Assembly: GCF_003987315.1 (NCBI RefSeq)
Contig: NZ_PIPI01000001.1
Location: 434,001 to 498,000, forward strand
Length of the DNA: 64,000 bases
From: Aliidiomarina haloalkalitolerans
GTDB lineage: Bacteria > Pseudomonadota > Gammaproteobacteria > Enterobacterales > Alteromonadaceae
Reading direction: 5' to 3'
Below are positions 25,299-36,264 of this stretch, in pieces; position 1 is the stretch's first letter, and each line of letters starts with the position of its first letter. Under the pieces are notes generated by a model that saw only the letters and a list, made by a program, of their open reading frames with translations, had not been told where the DNA came from and made no database searches. A program made the position numbers and the translations under genes.

Positions 25299-26036
25299 AT
25301 GGCCGGTGAGTCTAAGCTCAACAATCACATTAACTGTCAGAATTGCAGCATTAGTCAGTTGTGTCTGCCATTCACGCTAGATGCTAACTCTCTCGACCGC
25401 CTTGATTCGATGATCGAGCGTAAACGCCCCTATCAACGCGGCGATGCGCTTTTCCGAGCCGGTCAGCCGTTGCAAGCGCTCTATGCTGTACGCTCGGGAA
25501 GTATTAAAGGCTACACACTCAACGACGCGGGTGAAATGCAAATTACTGCATTTCATTTACCAGGCGATTTAGTCGGCTTTGAAGCTATTGGTAGCGGCAA
25601 ACATCATGGTTATGCTGAAGCCATGGAAACATCAATGATTTGTGAAATTCCTTATCACAACCTCGAATCATTAAGTGGCCAAATCCCTGAACTTCGCCGG
25701 CAATTAATGCGTCTCATGAGCGACGAAATTAATGCGGATAAACGCATGCTAACCCTACTGAATACACGCACCGCTGAACAACGGCTGGCGACCTTCCTGA
25801 TCGAGTTATCCTCGCGTTTTCGTACGCGCGGCTTGTCATCGAAAGAATTTCGCCTAACCATGACTCGTGCAGAAATCGGTAATTATTTGGGTTTGACCGT
25901 TGAAACGGTCAGTCGCCTACTCGGTAAATTTCAAAAATCGGATCTCATCGCGGTTGATGGACGCTTGGTATCATTGAAACAAATCAATGCCTTATGTGAC
26001 CTTGCGGGTTTGCCAGGTATTCCTTGCGACGACTAA
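25299..26036 (+). CDS. fnr: FNR-type oxygen-sensing transcription regulator
   Basis: 245 residues. The iron-sulfur cluster ligands are present: Cys13, Cys16 and Cys22 in [11 protein letters not shown] and a fourth Cys near 114 (SMICEIPYH). The middle is a cNMP-binding-like fold ([26 protein letters not shown]), then a dimerisation helix and an HTH with [23 protein letters not shown]; the E-VSR contacts fit recognition of TTGAT half-sites. It activates anaerobic and microaerobic genes when the [4Fe-4S] cluster is intact. An FNR box lies before ccoN, so this gene probably controls its own cluster. Confidence 0.97.
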   Translation: MAGESKLNNHINCQNCSISQLCLPFTLDANSLDRLDSMIERKRPYQRGDALFRAGQPLQALYAVRSGSIKGYTLNDAGEMQITAFHLPGDLVGFEAIGSGKHHGYAEAMETSMICEIPYHNLESLSGQIPELRRQLMRLMSDEINADKRMLTLLNTRTAEQRLATFLIELSSRFRTRGLSSKEFRLTMTRAEIGNYLGLTVETVSRLLGKFQKSDLIAVDGRLVSLKQINALCDLAGLPGIPCDD

Positions 26037-26061
26037 CAACAGCCAACTCCCATTGGAAACT

Positions 26062-26075
26062 TTGATTTAAACCAA
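26062..26075 (+). promoter_or_regulatory. Possible FNR box upstream of uspE
   Basis: TTGATTTAAACCAA matches TTGATNNNNATCAA at 9 of 10 fixed positions. It is 77 bp before the uspE start, with AT-rich promoter-like sequence between. Confidence 0.45.
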
Positions 26076-26152
26076 TCTTCTTGTTAAAAAACGTGCGAAT
26101 TTATGTACTTGCGCTATGCTAGTGGAAACAGTGTAGCGCGAGGAATGCTCGT

Positions 26153-27076
26153 ATGTTTCAGAATATTTTAGTTGTTCTCGATCCCAACCATAACCAACAA
26201 AAAGCGTTAGCGCGGGCTTTGCACATTGCCAAGCTTCAGCCAGCCCGCTTGACCTTGTTCTTATCGATTTATGATTTCGCTTATGAAATGACAACCATGC
26301 TTTCAGGTGAAGAGCGCGAGCAAATGCGCCTGGGTTTAGTCAAAGAACGCGAACAGTGGATCAAAAGTGTCTTAGCTCAGTATGAAGCAGAACAGCACAA
26401 AGTGGATATTTTGGTGCAATGGCATCATCGGCCTTTCGAAGCAATTATACGCACCGCGATTGAAGGCAATTACGACTTGATCATTAAAGGAACGCGTAAA
26501 CATGACACCTTACAGAGCGTGATTTTTACGCCAACCGATTGGCACTTATTGCGCAAAGCTCCGCAACCTGTCTTGTTAGTGAAAGATCACGACTGGCCAC
26601 AGCATAGTTCTGTACTTGCTGCAGTTAATGCGGGAAGTGATAGTGAAATTCATCAAACACTCAACCATAAAATCCTCAAAGCGGCCGGTTACATTAGCAA
26701 AAAACTCAACTCACATTTACATTTAGTTAATTGCTACCCCGGCGCACCAGCCGCTATAGCCGTTGAAATACCTGAGTTCGACACTCATCAATATCAACTT
26801 AATGTTCGAGAGCATCATGAAAATGCGTTAGCGGAAGTGGCACGCCATGCCGAAGTCAGTTTTAGTGGATTACACCTCCGTGAAGGCATTCCCGACGACG
26901 AAATTCCGCAAGTTGCCAAAGAGCTTGACGCTGAACTCGTTGTTCTCGGCACCATTGGCCGCACTGGCATAACCGCAGCCTTACTCGGCAACACAGCTGA
27001 ACATGTTATTGAGCAGTTGGATTGTGACCTTTTAGCAGTAAAACCTGAGGGATTTAAATCACCGATTAGCAGTTAA
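26153..27076 (+). CDS. uspE: Universal stress protein UspE (tandem Usp domains)
   Basis: 307 residues made of two Usp domains. The first begins MFQNILVVLDPNHNQQKALARALHIA; the second ends with the Usp nucleotide loop-like VVLGTIGRTGITAALLGNTAEHVIEQLDCDLLAVKP. E. coli UspE (316 residues) has the same design and also lies next to fnr. It is linked to stress survival, motility and aggregation in E. coli. Confidence 0.94.
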   Translation: MFQNILVVLDPNHNQQKALARALHIAKLQPARLTLFLSIYDFAYEMTTMLSGEEREQMRLGLVKEREQWIKSVLAQYEAEQHKVDILVQWHHRPFEAIIRTAIEGNYDLIIKGTRKHDTLQSVIFTPTDWHLLRKAPQPVLLVKDHDWPQHSSVLAAVNAGSDSEIHQTLNHKILKAAGYISKKLNSHLHLVNCYPGAPAAIAVEIPEFDTHQYQLNVREHHENALAEVARHAEVSFSGLHLREGIPDDEIPQVAKELDAELVVLGTIGRTGITAALLGNTAEHVIEQLDCDLLAVKPEGFKSPISS

Positions 27077-27103
27077 TCGAAAGTACAGGAATTGCTTTCC
27101 GAT

Positions 27104-27135
27104 TAGGCCGGCAGGTATACTACCCGGCCTATTTT
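27104..27135 (+). terminator. Terminator after uspE
   Basis: TAGGCCGG (27104-27111) and CCGGCCTA (27124-27131) form an 8-bp GC-rich stem with a 12-nt loop, followed by TTTTC. Confidence 0.7.
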
Positions 27136-27160
27136 CTATGCTACTTTTTGGGAATCCATC

Positions 27161-28123
27161 ATGAGTCAAGTTGTGCAAACTCACGCTACAGCGAACGCCC
27201 CTACAGGTGAAACTTCGCGTCGTTCTTACAGCTTTAATAAGCTAGAAAAACGCATTCGGCGTGCTGCAGGTAAAGCAATTGACGACTTTGGCATGATCAC
27301 GGATGGTGATCGCGTCATGGTTTGCCTTAGTGGCGGCAAAGATAGCTATACCTTATTAACAACTCTACGTTATTTGCAAAAAGTAGCGCCGATTCAATTT
27401 GATATTATTGCGGTTAACCTGGACCAGAAACAACCAGGCTTTCCAGAACATATACTGCCCGCTTATCTGCAGCAGGAAGGCGTCGACTTTCGGATTATTG
27501 AAGAAGACACCTATGCCATTGTGAAAGAGAAAATTCCGGCGGGTAAAACAACTTGTTCGCTCTGTTCTCGCCTGCGCCGCGGCATTCTTTACCGCACCGC
27601 GAAAGAGCTTGGTGCAACAAAAATTGCCTTAGGTCACCATCGTGACGACATTATTGAAACCCTCATGCTGAATATGTTTTATGGTGGCGCACTGAAATCA
27701 ATGCCGCCTAAGCTCGTCAGCGATAACGGTGAGCACGTGGTTATTCGCCCGCTCGCTTATGTGCGTGAGAAAGACATCGCTAAATATGCGGCACAAATGG
27801 AATATCCGATTATCCCTTGTAACTTATGCGGTTCGCAGGAGAATCTGCAACGGAAAGTGATTAAAGATTTATTGAAAACCTGGGATCGTCAATACCCTGG
27901 ACGCATTGAAAGCATGTTTAAAGCCATCACCAATGTCGTACCCAGTCACCTTGCCGACACCAGCCTATTTGCATTTAAGGATCTAGTCGCGGACGGTCAA
28001 GCCAATGCCTTGGGCGATACCGCATTTGATCAAGCGCCAGTTGGCGACCCAAGCGTCTTTCTAGATGACGAAGAGCGTCAGGAACAAGCTGCACAACCCA
28101 TTCAGATCACAGCTTTGTCCTAA
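27161..28123 (+). CDS. ttcA: tRNA 2-thiocytidine(32) synthetase TtcA
   Basis: 320 residues. PP-loop [13 protein letters not shown] (~57) for ATP-dependent tRNA activation, and Cys pairs [10 protein letters not shown] (~131) and CNLCGS (~221) that bind the [4Fe-4S] cluster. TtcA thiolates C32 of certain tRNAs. Both the SGGKDS loop and cysteines are intact. It follows fnr-uspE, as in several Gammaproteobacteria. Confidence 0.97.
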   Translation: MSQVVQTHATANAPTGETSRRSYSFNKLEKRIRRAAGKAIDDFGMITDGDRVMVCLSGGKDSYTLLTTLRYLQKVAPIQFDIIAVNLDQKQPGFPEHILPAYLQQEGVDFRIIEEDTYAIVKEKIPAGKTTCSLCSRLRRGILYRTAKELGATKIALGHHRDDIIETLMLNMFYGGALKSMPPKLVSDNGEHVVIRPLAYVREKDIAKYAAQMEYPIIPCNLCGSQENLQRKVIKDLLKTWDRQYPGRIESMFKAITNVVPSHLADTSLFAFKDLVADGQANALGDTAFDQAPVGDPSVFLDDEERQEQAAQPIQITALS

Positions 28124-28136
28124 CGATTTGGCACCT

Positions 28137-28173
28137 AAAAAAAGACCTAGCGCGAAAGCCTAGGTCTTTTTTT
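28137..28173. terminator. Strong bidirectional terminator after ttcA
   Basis: A 14-bp perfect inverted repeat, AAAAAAAGACCTAG (28137-28150) and CTAGGTCTTTTTTT (28160-28173), between convergent ttcA and bax. Confidence 0.93.
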
Positions 28174-28219
28174 ATTAACCGACTAATCGGTTTAACTTTC
28201 CGATTCACTTATCGAGCAT

Positions 28220-29092
28220 TTATTCCATCCGAGCCATTTGAATCACTTCACGATTGACCCGAATCATTTGGTTCAGCTCGACGATATAATCCTCACCGCG
28301 CTCCGAATAGGCCATGAGACCAAGTGTTAAAGGTTGCGCTGTAATCGGTATATTTCGAGAACGTAGTTGCGCACGGATTTCTCGCAGCTCTTGGTAAGCG
28401 AAATGCGTATTCAAATTGCGCATGTAACTTTGAATGGAAGCATCAACACTCTCAAAGTACTGAACTTCGTGTTGTGCGCCCTCTGGCCTTGAATTCGGTA
28501 CAATCCCGCACCCTTCGACCCAACACCACTGACCAAAAAAGTTGCGTGCGTCTTGCGCAAAGCGTGACGTTCCCCAACCTGATTCATTCGCTGCCTGGAT
28601 TAAAACGAGCGTGTCTGGGACTTCGTCAACACGTCGCAATAATGTGGCAAGAATCCCAGCCATTTCTTCTGCCTCAACCCGATAATAGCTAGCGAGATCA
28701 CGCAGCCAACGACGCTCTTGGCGAGCCAGGTTGCCGTCTCGATGATATTTGTCGTGCAAACGCTGAACCGTTGCTCGCAACGCGAGAATGTGCGCATTCT
28801 CTGCATCAATTGATGGAATGAGATAATTGAAAAATGCGATTTTGCGATCGGTGACGTCTTGAATTGCTGAAAAGTCAGGAACGTTAGAATCAACTGCAAT
28901 GATTGGACGTTGAATAACAGGTAACTCAGTTCCCCGATACTCTTCCTTATCGTCATGGTCCGGCTTCAACAGTACAAAGGGCACCAATATGGCGGCAATA
29001 AAACTGCCGAACAACAGTACTAATGCTATCGTTCGCAGTACAGCGCCACGCTGGTTATTTAACTTAGATTGTTGATTGACAATCGCTTTCAT
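28220..29092 (-). CDS. bax: Bax-like glucosaminidase-family protein
   Basis: 290 residues. One N-terminal membrane segment (TIALVLLFGSFIAAILVPFVLL), then a periplasmic domain of the N-acetylglucosaminidase/FlgJ-like fold: IQAANESGWGTSRFAQDARNFFGQWCW, with the catalytic-type Glu in ANESGWG. E. coli Bax has the same motif. It likely cuts or binds peptidoglycan; activity is unproven for Bax proteins. The ATG at 29092 has GAGAGG upstream; the TTG at 29104 is in the ribosome site. Confidence 0.88.
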   Translation of the reverse strand: MKAIVNQQSKLNNQRGAVLRTIALVLLFGSFIAAILVPFVLLKPDHDDKEEYRGTELPVIQRPIIAVDSNVPDFSAIQDVTDRKIAFFNYLIPSIDAENAHILALRATVQRLHDKYHRDGNLARQERRWLRDLASYYRVEAEEMAGILATLLRRVDEVPDTLVLIQAANESGWGTSRFAQDARNFFGQWCWVEGCGIVPNSRPEGAQHEVQYFESVDASIQSYMRNLNTHFAYQELREIRAQLRSRNIPITAQPLTLGLMAYSERGEDYIVELNQMIRVNREVIQMARME

Positions 29093-29113
29093 CGGGCCTC
29101 TCAATGTTAAACG

Positions 29114-30037
29114 CTAAGCTTGAAAATTGTCTCGATCGTTCTTGTCTGTCGTGTTTGAATTCTCGACATCCTCGGCAGCGTCATCATTGACCGAGTCGCC
29201 ACGACTAAGTTCCTCGAGATACTCAGCATAATCATCAGTAGGCTGCTCCGCCAAACCAAAAATCTCAGTGTAATAAAGTGCAACACCATGAAAGAATAAT
29301 GGTGCAACCCAAAACAACAATGCGTAGATCGCACCAACCGCCAGCATAATCGCAACGAAAGTACCGATCCCCTCAACGGCTGCGAATGCCGCACCGATTA
29401 CTGTTGCTGGCAGAACAAGCAACAAAGAAAGTACGGTGATCACAATATAAAAGACCAAGAAGCTCGCAATACGGCTCTTAATAATCATGACTGATGCATA
29501 CAGGGCGTTACCAATGCTGCATTTAGTGCCAACTGCGATGATCATAGCAAATGAAAAAATAAAGCTAATTGGCAACGACAAGAACACCGCAGTCGTTTCA
29601 TTAACGCCCGGAATTAAGTATGGCAACTGGGTTGCGACAAAGATAAATGCGGTAACGCCGATAAATGTCCATGGTTGGTGCAGTAAAGCAAAGGCGTCCG
29701 TACCGCGGCTGTTTTCGCCGGTCACATTGCGTAAGCCCATAAGCAATAGCCCGGCTAAAAGTGGTGCCCAGATAATCGATGCGGTCGCACCTAACAGCAA
29801 TTCACCAGCTGGGCCTTCAAGATCAATGCTGAGGGCTGAGACTAAAACGGAAACCATCATTACAGCGGCTACCAATACAAAAAACGACCACAGCACGCCG
29901 AAACCAATGCCCGTGCGCTTTTCCTTAGTCAACTGCCACGCTGCGAACAAGACTTTATTTGCATCAGGCTTCACCTGACTGCTAAGACCTTGTTTTAATT
30001 CTGTATTCCAACGCGGCTGCGATGTTCCATTGTTCAT
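29114..30037 (-). CDS. Multi-pass integral membrane protein, function unknown
   Basis: 307 residues with six or so hydrophobic helices (FGVLWSFFVLVAAVMMVSVLVSAL; IIWAPLLAGLLLMGL; FIGVTAFIFVATQLPYLIPG; FLSLPISFIFSFAMIIAVG; SFLVFYIVITVLSLLLVLPATVIG; FVAIMLAVGAIYALLFWVAPLFFHG) and a 50-residue acidic cytoplasmic tail rich in Asp and Glu. The layout recalls BPSS1780/DUF-type membrane proteins but I cannot assign a family. It ends 21 nt before bax on the same strand, so they may be co-transcribed. The ATG at 30037 has AAGGTG upstream; the GTG at 30049 lies in that site. Confidence 0.72.
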   Translation of the reverse strand: MNNGTSQPRWNTELKQGLSSQVKPDANKVLFAAWQLTKEKRTGIGFGVLWSFFVLVAAVMMVSVLVSALSIDLEGPAGELLLGATASIIWAPLLAGLLLMGLRNVTGENSRGTDAFALLHQPWTFIGVTAFIFVATQLPYLIPGVNETTAVFLSLPISFIFSFAMIIAVGTKCSIGNALYASVMIIKSRIASFLVFYIVITVLSLLLVLPATVIGAAFAAVEGIGTFVAIMLAVGAIYALLFWVAPLFFHGVALYYTEIFGLAEQPTDDYAEYLEELSRGDSVNDDAAEDVENSNTTDKNDRDNFQA

Positions 30038-30124
30038 GTTAAAATTCACCTTATTATTGATGTTCTCGCTGCATTATCTCTGCTCAGAAAAGAAAATGCC
30101 AGTGAAGAAACCTAGAGACAAAGC

Positions 30125-30751
30125 ATGCCAACTTCGCCAACTCGACGCCGACCAACACGGACTCAACAAACAACTAAACGTCCACGACCGACGACTGTCC
30201 GTGTTGTTCTTTTGAATAAACCGATGAACGTGCTGTGTCAGTTTACTGGCAACCCCGGTGAAGCCACGCTCGCTGACTATGTTCCAGTTAAGGATGTGTA
30301 CCCGGCAGGACGGTTAGATAAAGATAGCGAGGGGCTTGTCGTTTTAACCAATGATGGGCAACTGCAAGCTAAAATCTCGTCACCTAAATTCAAACAAGCA
30401 AAAATTTACTATGTATTAGTGGAAGGCATACCAAGCCAATCTGCCCTTGCGCAGTTACGTGCCGGTGTCGAGTTAAATGATGGTAAAACCCTCCCCGTCG
30501 CCGCCGAGATCGTCGCTGAACCGGACTGGTTATGGCCGCGACAGCCACCTGTTCGCATCCGCCAGTCGATTACCGATACTTGGATAAAATTGACGTTACG
30601 TGAAGGTCGTAATCGCCAAGTTCGCCGTATGACAGCTGCAATCGGCCACCCGACTCTGCGACTCATACGCTATCAGGTGAGCGACTGGACAATTGAAGGT
30701 TTACTCAATGGCGAGTACCGCGAAATCAACGCCTCCACGGCGGGTCGTTGA
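30125..30751 (+). CDS. rluE: 23S rRNA pseudouridine(2457) synthase RluE
   Basis: 208 residues. The catalytic Asp is in [43 protein letters not shown] is the C-terminal RluE/RsuA-type motif. The first ~26 residues are Arg/Thr/Pro-rich and disordered-looking, as in the E. coli protein, and probably bind rRNA. It isomerises U2457 near the peptidyl transferase centre. No classical ribosome site is visible before the ATG. Confidence 0.93.
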   Translation: MPTSPTRRRPTRTQQTTKRPRPTTVRVVLLNKPMNVLCQFTGNPGEATLADYVPVKDVYPAGRLDKDSEGLVVLTNDGQLQAKISSPKFKQAKIYYVLVEGIPSQSALAQLRAGVELNDGKTLPVAAEIVAEPDWLWPRQPPVRIRQSITDTWIKLTLREGRNRQVRRMTAAIGHPTLRLIRYQVSDWTIEGLLNGEYREINASTAGR

Positions 30752-30789
30752 TGACACTCTTTCATGACACTCGTTCTTGTCACTCGTTC
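30751..30789 (+). repeat. Three-copy 13-bp tandem repeat starting at the rluE stop codon
   Basis: ATGACACTCTTTC (30751-30763), ATGACACTCGTTC (30764-30776) and TTGTCACTCGTTC (30777-30789), followed by a partial fourth copy (ATGAGATTG). It begins on the last base of the rluE stop codon. One and two mismatches separate neighbouring units. Confidence 0.88.
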
Positions 30790-30865
30790 ATGAGATTGAA
30801 GTTTTATAGCAGAGCGAACTACGTCAAGGACGCGCGGCTTTTTACTAGGCAAAGGAGCTGAAAAA

Positions 30866-30904
30866 ATGCTAAAATCCGCCGCCATGAATACAGTTAGCAA
30901 GTGA
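30866..30904 (+). CDS. Possible 12-codon leader peptide overlapping mnmA
   Basis: ATG at 30866 opens [12 protein letters not shown] and stops at 30902-30904, overlapping the mnmA GTG as GTGA. An AAAGGAG ribosome site lies 30851-30857, at good spacing, whereas mnmA itself has none. This could couple translation to mnmA. Competing reading: the same bases (TGCTAAAAT, 30868-30876) resemble an extended -10 promoter, in which case the leader would not be transcribed as such. Confidence 0.3.
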   Translation: MLKSAAMNTVSK

Positions 30905-32039
30905 GTTCTGACAGCGTGAATACTGAAACAAGCCATTCCCAAAAACGTGTCATCGTCGGTATGTCCGGTGGTGTCGACTCTTCTGTGTCTGCCTATTTGT
31001 TAATCCAGCAAGGTTACCAAGTCGAAGGCTTATTCATGAAGAACTGGGAAGAAGACGACACCGATGAGTATTGTGCTGCCGCAACTGACCTAGCTGACGC
31101 TGAAAAAGTATGCGCAACGCTCGGCATTCCCCTGCACACGGTTAATTTCGCTGCTGAGTATTGGGACAACGTCTTTGAGCATTTTCTTACTGAGTATCGG
31201 GCTGGTCGAACACCAAACCCAGATATCATGTGCAACAAAGAAATTAAATTTAAAGCCTTTCTCGAGTTTGCTGCTGAAGCCTTAGGTGCTGATTACATTG
31301 CCACCGGCCATTATTGCCGCCGTCAGCTGCAGGATGGCAAATGGCAATTAATGCGTGGCCTCGATAATAACAAAGACCAAAGTTATTTCTTGTACACATT
31401 AAGTCATGAACACATTGCGCAAACACTTTTCCCGGTTGGTGACTTAGAAAAGCCTGAGGTTCGCCGCATTGCTGAAGAACAGGGCTTAGTCACCGCCGGA
31501 AAGAAAGACTCCACCGGTATTTGTTTTATCGGTGAACGCAAATTTAAAGATTTCCTCCAACAATATTTGCCTGCTCAACCAGGCGATATTGTTACCGTTG
31601 ACGGTGCAGTGATTGGTCAACATGAAGGCCTCATGTATCACACCATAGGTCAACGCAAAGGCTTGTACATTGGTGGTCTCGCCAACGCTGGGGACGATCC
31701 TTGGTATGTGGTCGACAAAGACGTCAGTAACAATCAACTGATTGTTGCTCAAGGCAAGCAGCACCCTCGCCTGTTCTCTAAAGGTTTAATTGCTGGACAG
31801 TTGCATTGGGTCAACCGTGAACAACCGCAACAACCATTTCGTTGCGCCGTAAAAACTCGCTATCGCCAGGAAGATATTCCTTGCCTAGTCACACCGCTTG
31901 CTAGCGGAGATATTGAAGTACTTTTTGACGAGCCAGTTGCAGCCGTAACTCCAGGCCAGTCTGCCGTATTTTACGACGGCGAAGTGTGCCTAGGTGGCGG
32001 GATTATTGAACAACGCATTACCGACTTCGAGGTAGCACT

Positions 32040-32043
<4 letters not shown>
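30901..32043 (+). CDS. mnmA: tRNA-specific 2-thiouridylase MnmA
   Basis: 380 residues. PP-loop [12 protein letters not shown] (~21), catalytic Cys in [12 protein letters not shown] (~110) and the persulfide Cys in [10 protein letters not shown] (~208). It thiolates U34 of Lys, Glu and Gln tRNAs. The start is uncertain: GTG at 30901 ([11 protein letters not shown]) or GTG at 30916 (MNTETSHSQ); the second gives a length nearer E. coli. The 3' end overlaps hflD by GTGA. The order mnmA-hflD-purB matches E. coli. Confidence 0.95.
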
Positions 32044-34129
<2,086 letters not shown>

Positions 34130-34146
34130 CAAGGACGATAACGCTC

Positions 34147-35403
34147 ATGGCGAATCTTGATTACGTGCTTAATCACTTTGCATTTAATGCAGTTGCGTTT
34201 ATCCGTGATTATTGGCAGCAAAAACCTTGCGTGATTCGTCAGGGCTTTATCGACTTTCAAGACCCAATTAGCCCAGAAGAGCTGGCTGGTTTAGCACTTG
34301 AGCCTGGTGTTGACTCACGTGTGGTGAGCCAACAACCAAGCAAACAAGGTCATGAGCCAGTTTGGGATTTACAACACGGCCCAGTCGAAGATTACACGCA
34401 GTTTGGCGACCAAGGTTGGAGTTTATTGGTTCAGGCAGTCAATGAACATTACCCTCCAGCACAAGAACTATTGCGTGCATTTCGTTTTCTACCAGACTGG
34501 CGGATTGACGATCTCATGGTGAGCTACTCCACTGCTAACGGTGGTGTCGGTGCACATTTAGACCAGTATGACGTGTTCATTATCCAAGGCATGGGTAGAC
34601 GTGTGTGGCAAGTGGGGCCGCGCGCAGACTACGAAGTGTTTTGTCCGCACCCAGACCTCAAGCAAATTCGCGGCTTTGTTGCTGATCTTGAGGTTGAACT
34701 TGAACCGGGTGATATTCTCTATATTCCTGCAGGTTTTCCGCATGCTGGATTCAGTTTAGAGCCTGCTTTGAACTACTCAGTCGGTCTGCGTGCGCCAAGT
34801 CAGGCTGAATTACTTTCTGCTATTGCTGATGAAGCGCTCGACCAAGACAAACTACAACAACGTTTTCGTGATCGGGCATCCGATTTATTAAATACCAATG
34901 GTAACGAGTTAAACAACGACGACCCTTGGTTTATTTCAGATGCTGTGATTGAGAATTTTAAAGCGCTGATTCTAGAAGCATTTGACAATCAGCAGGATGT
35001 GAAACGTGCCATTGTCAATTTGCTCTCACGTAACCCGCGCCCTCCTTTGCCTGAATGGCCGCAGCAACCGTATACGGAAAGCGCATTAAGTTATGCGTTA
35101 GAGCGTTACGATATTTTGTTAAAAGCAGTTGGCGTGCGCATGGTCAGTACCCGCTTAAACGATCGTCACTATGCGGTTGTGCAAGGGAATTGGTATGCGA
35201 TTGATGACGAAGACGCTGAAGCCCTCTTTGTCATTTTACTGGAAATGACCGACTTTATTGACCTCAACGACTGCAAGCCATACCTCGAGTCAAGTCAAGC
35301 GCGTCAACTGCTCGTTGGCATGTTGAATGAAGGTTTGTTCTTGCTCGATAACGAAGGTCATCACGACAGTGATAGCACTGCTGAAAGCGATAGCAGTCAT
35401 TAA
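34147..35403 (+). CDS. roxA: Ribosomal protein L16 arginine 3-hydroxylase (RoxA/YcfD)
   Basis: 418 residues. JmjC-type cupin with the iron ligands HxD in GAHLDQYDVF (His ~136, Asp ~138) and a distal His in FPHAGFS (~199); NYSVGLRAPS follows. It is a 2-oxoglutarate/Fe(II) oxygenase that hydroxylates Arg81 of L16 in E. coli. The C-terminal winged-helix-like part is present, with an Asp/Ser-rich tail (HHDSDSTAESDSSH) that makes it somewhat longer than E. coli YcfD (373). It lies 17 nt after purB. Confidence 0.92.
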   Translation: MANLDYVLNHFAFNAVAFIRDYWQQKPCVIRQGFIDFQDPISPEELAGLALEPGVDSRVVSQQPSKQGHEPVWDLQHGPVEDYTQFGDQGWSLLVQAVNEHYPPAQELLRAFRFLPDWRIDDLMVSYSTANGGVGAHLDQYDVFIIQGMGRRVWQVGPRADYEVFCPHPDLKQIRGFVADLEVELEPGDILYIPAGFPHAGFSLEPALNYSVGLRAPSQAELLSAIADEALDQDKLQQRFRDRASDLLNTNGNELNNDDPWFISDAVIENFKALILEAFDNQQDVKRAIVNLLSRNPRPPLPEWPQQPYTESALSYALERYDILLKAVGVRMVSTRLNDRHYAVVQGNWYAIDDEDAEALFVILLEMTDFIDLNDCKPYLESSQARQLLVGMLNEGLFLLDNEGHHDSDSTAESDSSH

Positions 35404-35471
35404 ACGACTCTCAGAAGAATGGCGAGCAAAGTATGTTGAACACTCGCTCTTTTAGAAACCGCTTAAGCAAG

Positions 35472-35500
35472 AAAAAAGGAGCTTCTTGAGCTCCTTTTTT
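35472..35500. terminator. Terminator after roxA
   Basis: AAAAAAGGAGCT (35472-35483) and AGCTCCTTTTTT (35489-35500), perfect 12-bp stem with a 5-nt loop, between convergent roxA and the DUF4826 gene. A weaker hairpin (GCGAG...CTCGC) lies between the roxA stop and this stem. Confidence 0.92.
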
Positions 35501-35528
35501 GTTTAGCCTGTGCTCTCGCAACGCAAGA

Positions 35529-35951
35529 TTAAAACTCTTGGTCAACCCAGAGCTCTTCGCGCTCAACGATATCGTAGCAGGCTTCAGCGTGGTTAATTAA
35601 AAGCTGCGCGAACTTCTGCTGAGTTTCATCCGCATTTGCATCATTAAGAATATTGTCTGCGCGCAACTGCCAACGCAGTGAGAAATGGCGCAACGCATCA
35701 CGCGCTGTTGTCGCTACACCAGCGTCAACGTAATCCGATGGACACACCCCATTAATTGCCCATACTTTGTCGGTTGAACCGCGCAAAGTAAATTTCCAGA
35801 TTGCGATGTGCGGGATTAAATAACGACATTCTTTCGTTAAAACTTTATCGGTGACTAACCCTTTTTCTACCAGATAACCATTTGCTTTTTGAAAGTGTTC
35901 CCGGACCCAGGTTGCCTGTTCAGCGTTTGCTTGTTCTTGTTCTGTATTCAT
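35529..35951 (-). CDS. DUF4826-like small protein
   Basis: 140 residues, soluble, no signal peptide. Features: TWVREHFQKANGYLVEKGLV near the start, ESRYL-like ECRYLIPHIAIWKFTL, VWAINGVCPSDYVD, and DALRHFSLRWQLRADNI. I recall this as the DUF4826 family of Alteromonadales, function unknown. Start at 35951 chosen over the in-frame ATG at 35978 because GAGATAG lies just upstream. Confidence 0.7.
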   Translation of the reverse strand: MNTEQEQANAEQATWVREHFQKANGYLVEKGLVTDKVLTKECRYLIPHIAIWKFTLRGSTDKVWAINGVCPSDYVDAGVATTARDALRHFSLRWQLRADNILNDANADETQQKFAQLLINHAEACYDIVEREELWVDQEF

Positions 35952-35978
35952 GGCTATCTCACTACGACTTTGATTCAT

Positions 35979-36167
35979 GACTTAGTTTCATCAAGAAGAA
36001 AAAACTCCCTGCTTTTGTCGCATATTATCAGGCTTCGGAAGGCCTGAAAACCACTGAGGAAAGAATTATTAACCAATCTGCAACAAACTGGACAGACCTC
36101 AAAAGGTGTAAAGACAAGTTGATAGTTTCCTGCGACGAAGCGTTATTTTTTGCACGCATTATGCTAG
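35979..36167. other. Intergenic region upstream of leucine dehydrogenase
   Basis: No gene is visible. A -10-like TATGCT lies at 36160-36165, immediately before the palindrome at 36168-36189, without a convincing -35. Confidence 0.35.
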
Positions 36168-36189
36168 TAACACTTTACGTAAAGTGTTA
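36168..36189. promoter_or_regulatory. Perfect 22-bp palindromic operator before leucine dehydrogenase
   Basis: TAACACTTTAC (36168-36178) is followed directly by its reverse complement GTAAAGTGTTA (36179-36189). It lies about 75 bp before the dehydrogenase start and overlaps the expected transcription start if TATGCT (36160-36165) is the -10. A branched-chain amino acid regulator such as LiuR is a candidate; that is inference. Confidence 0.75.
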
Positions 36190-36264
36190 GTTTACGCCAC
36201 AAATTTGTATCCCGGGTTGATGCTTTCATCAGCCCTTGAAACATCAACAATGAGGTTAGCGGAA

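Noticed and set aside
29487-29978. 163-codon plus-strand frame
   Set aside because: Antisense of the multi-pass membrane protein gene; composition mirrors it and no domain is seen.
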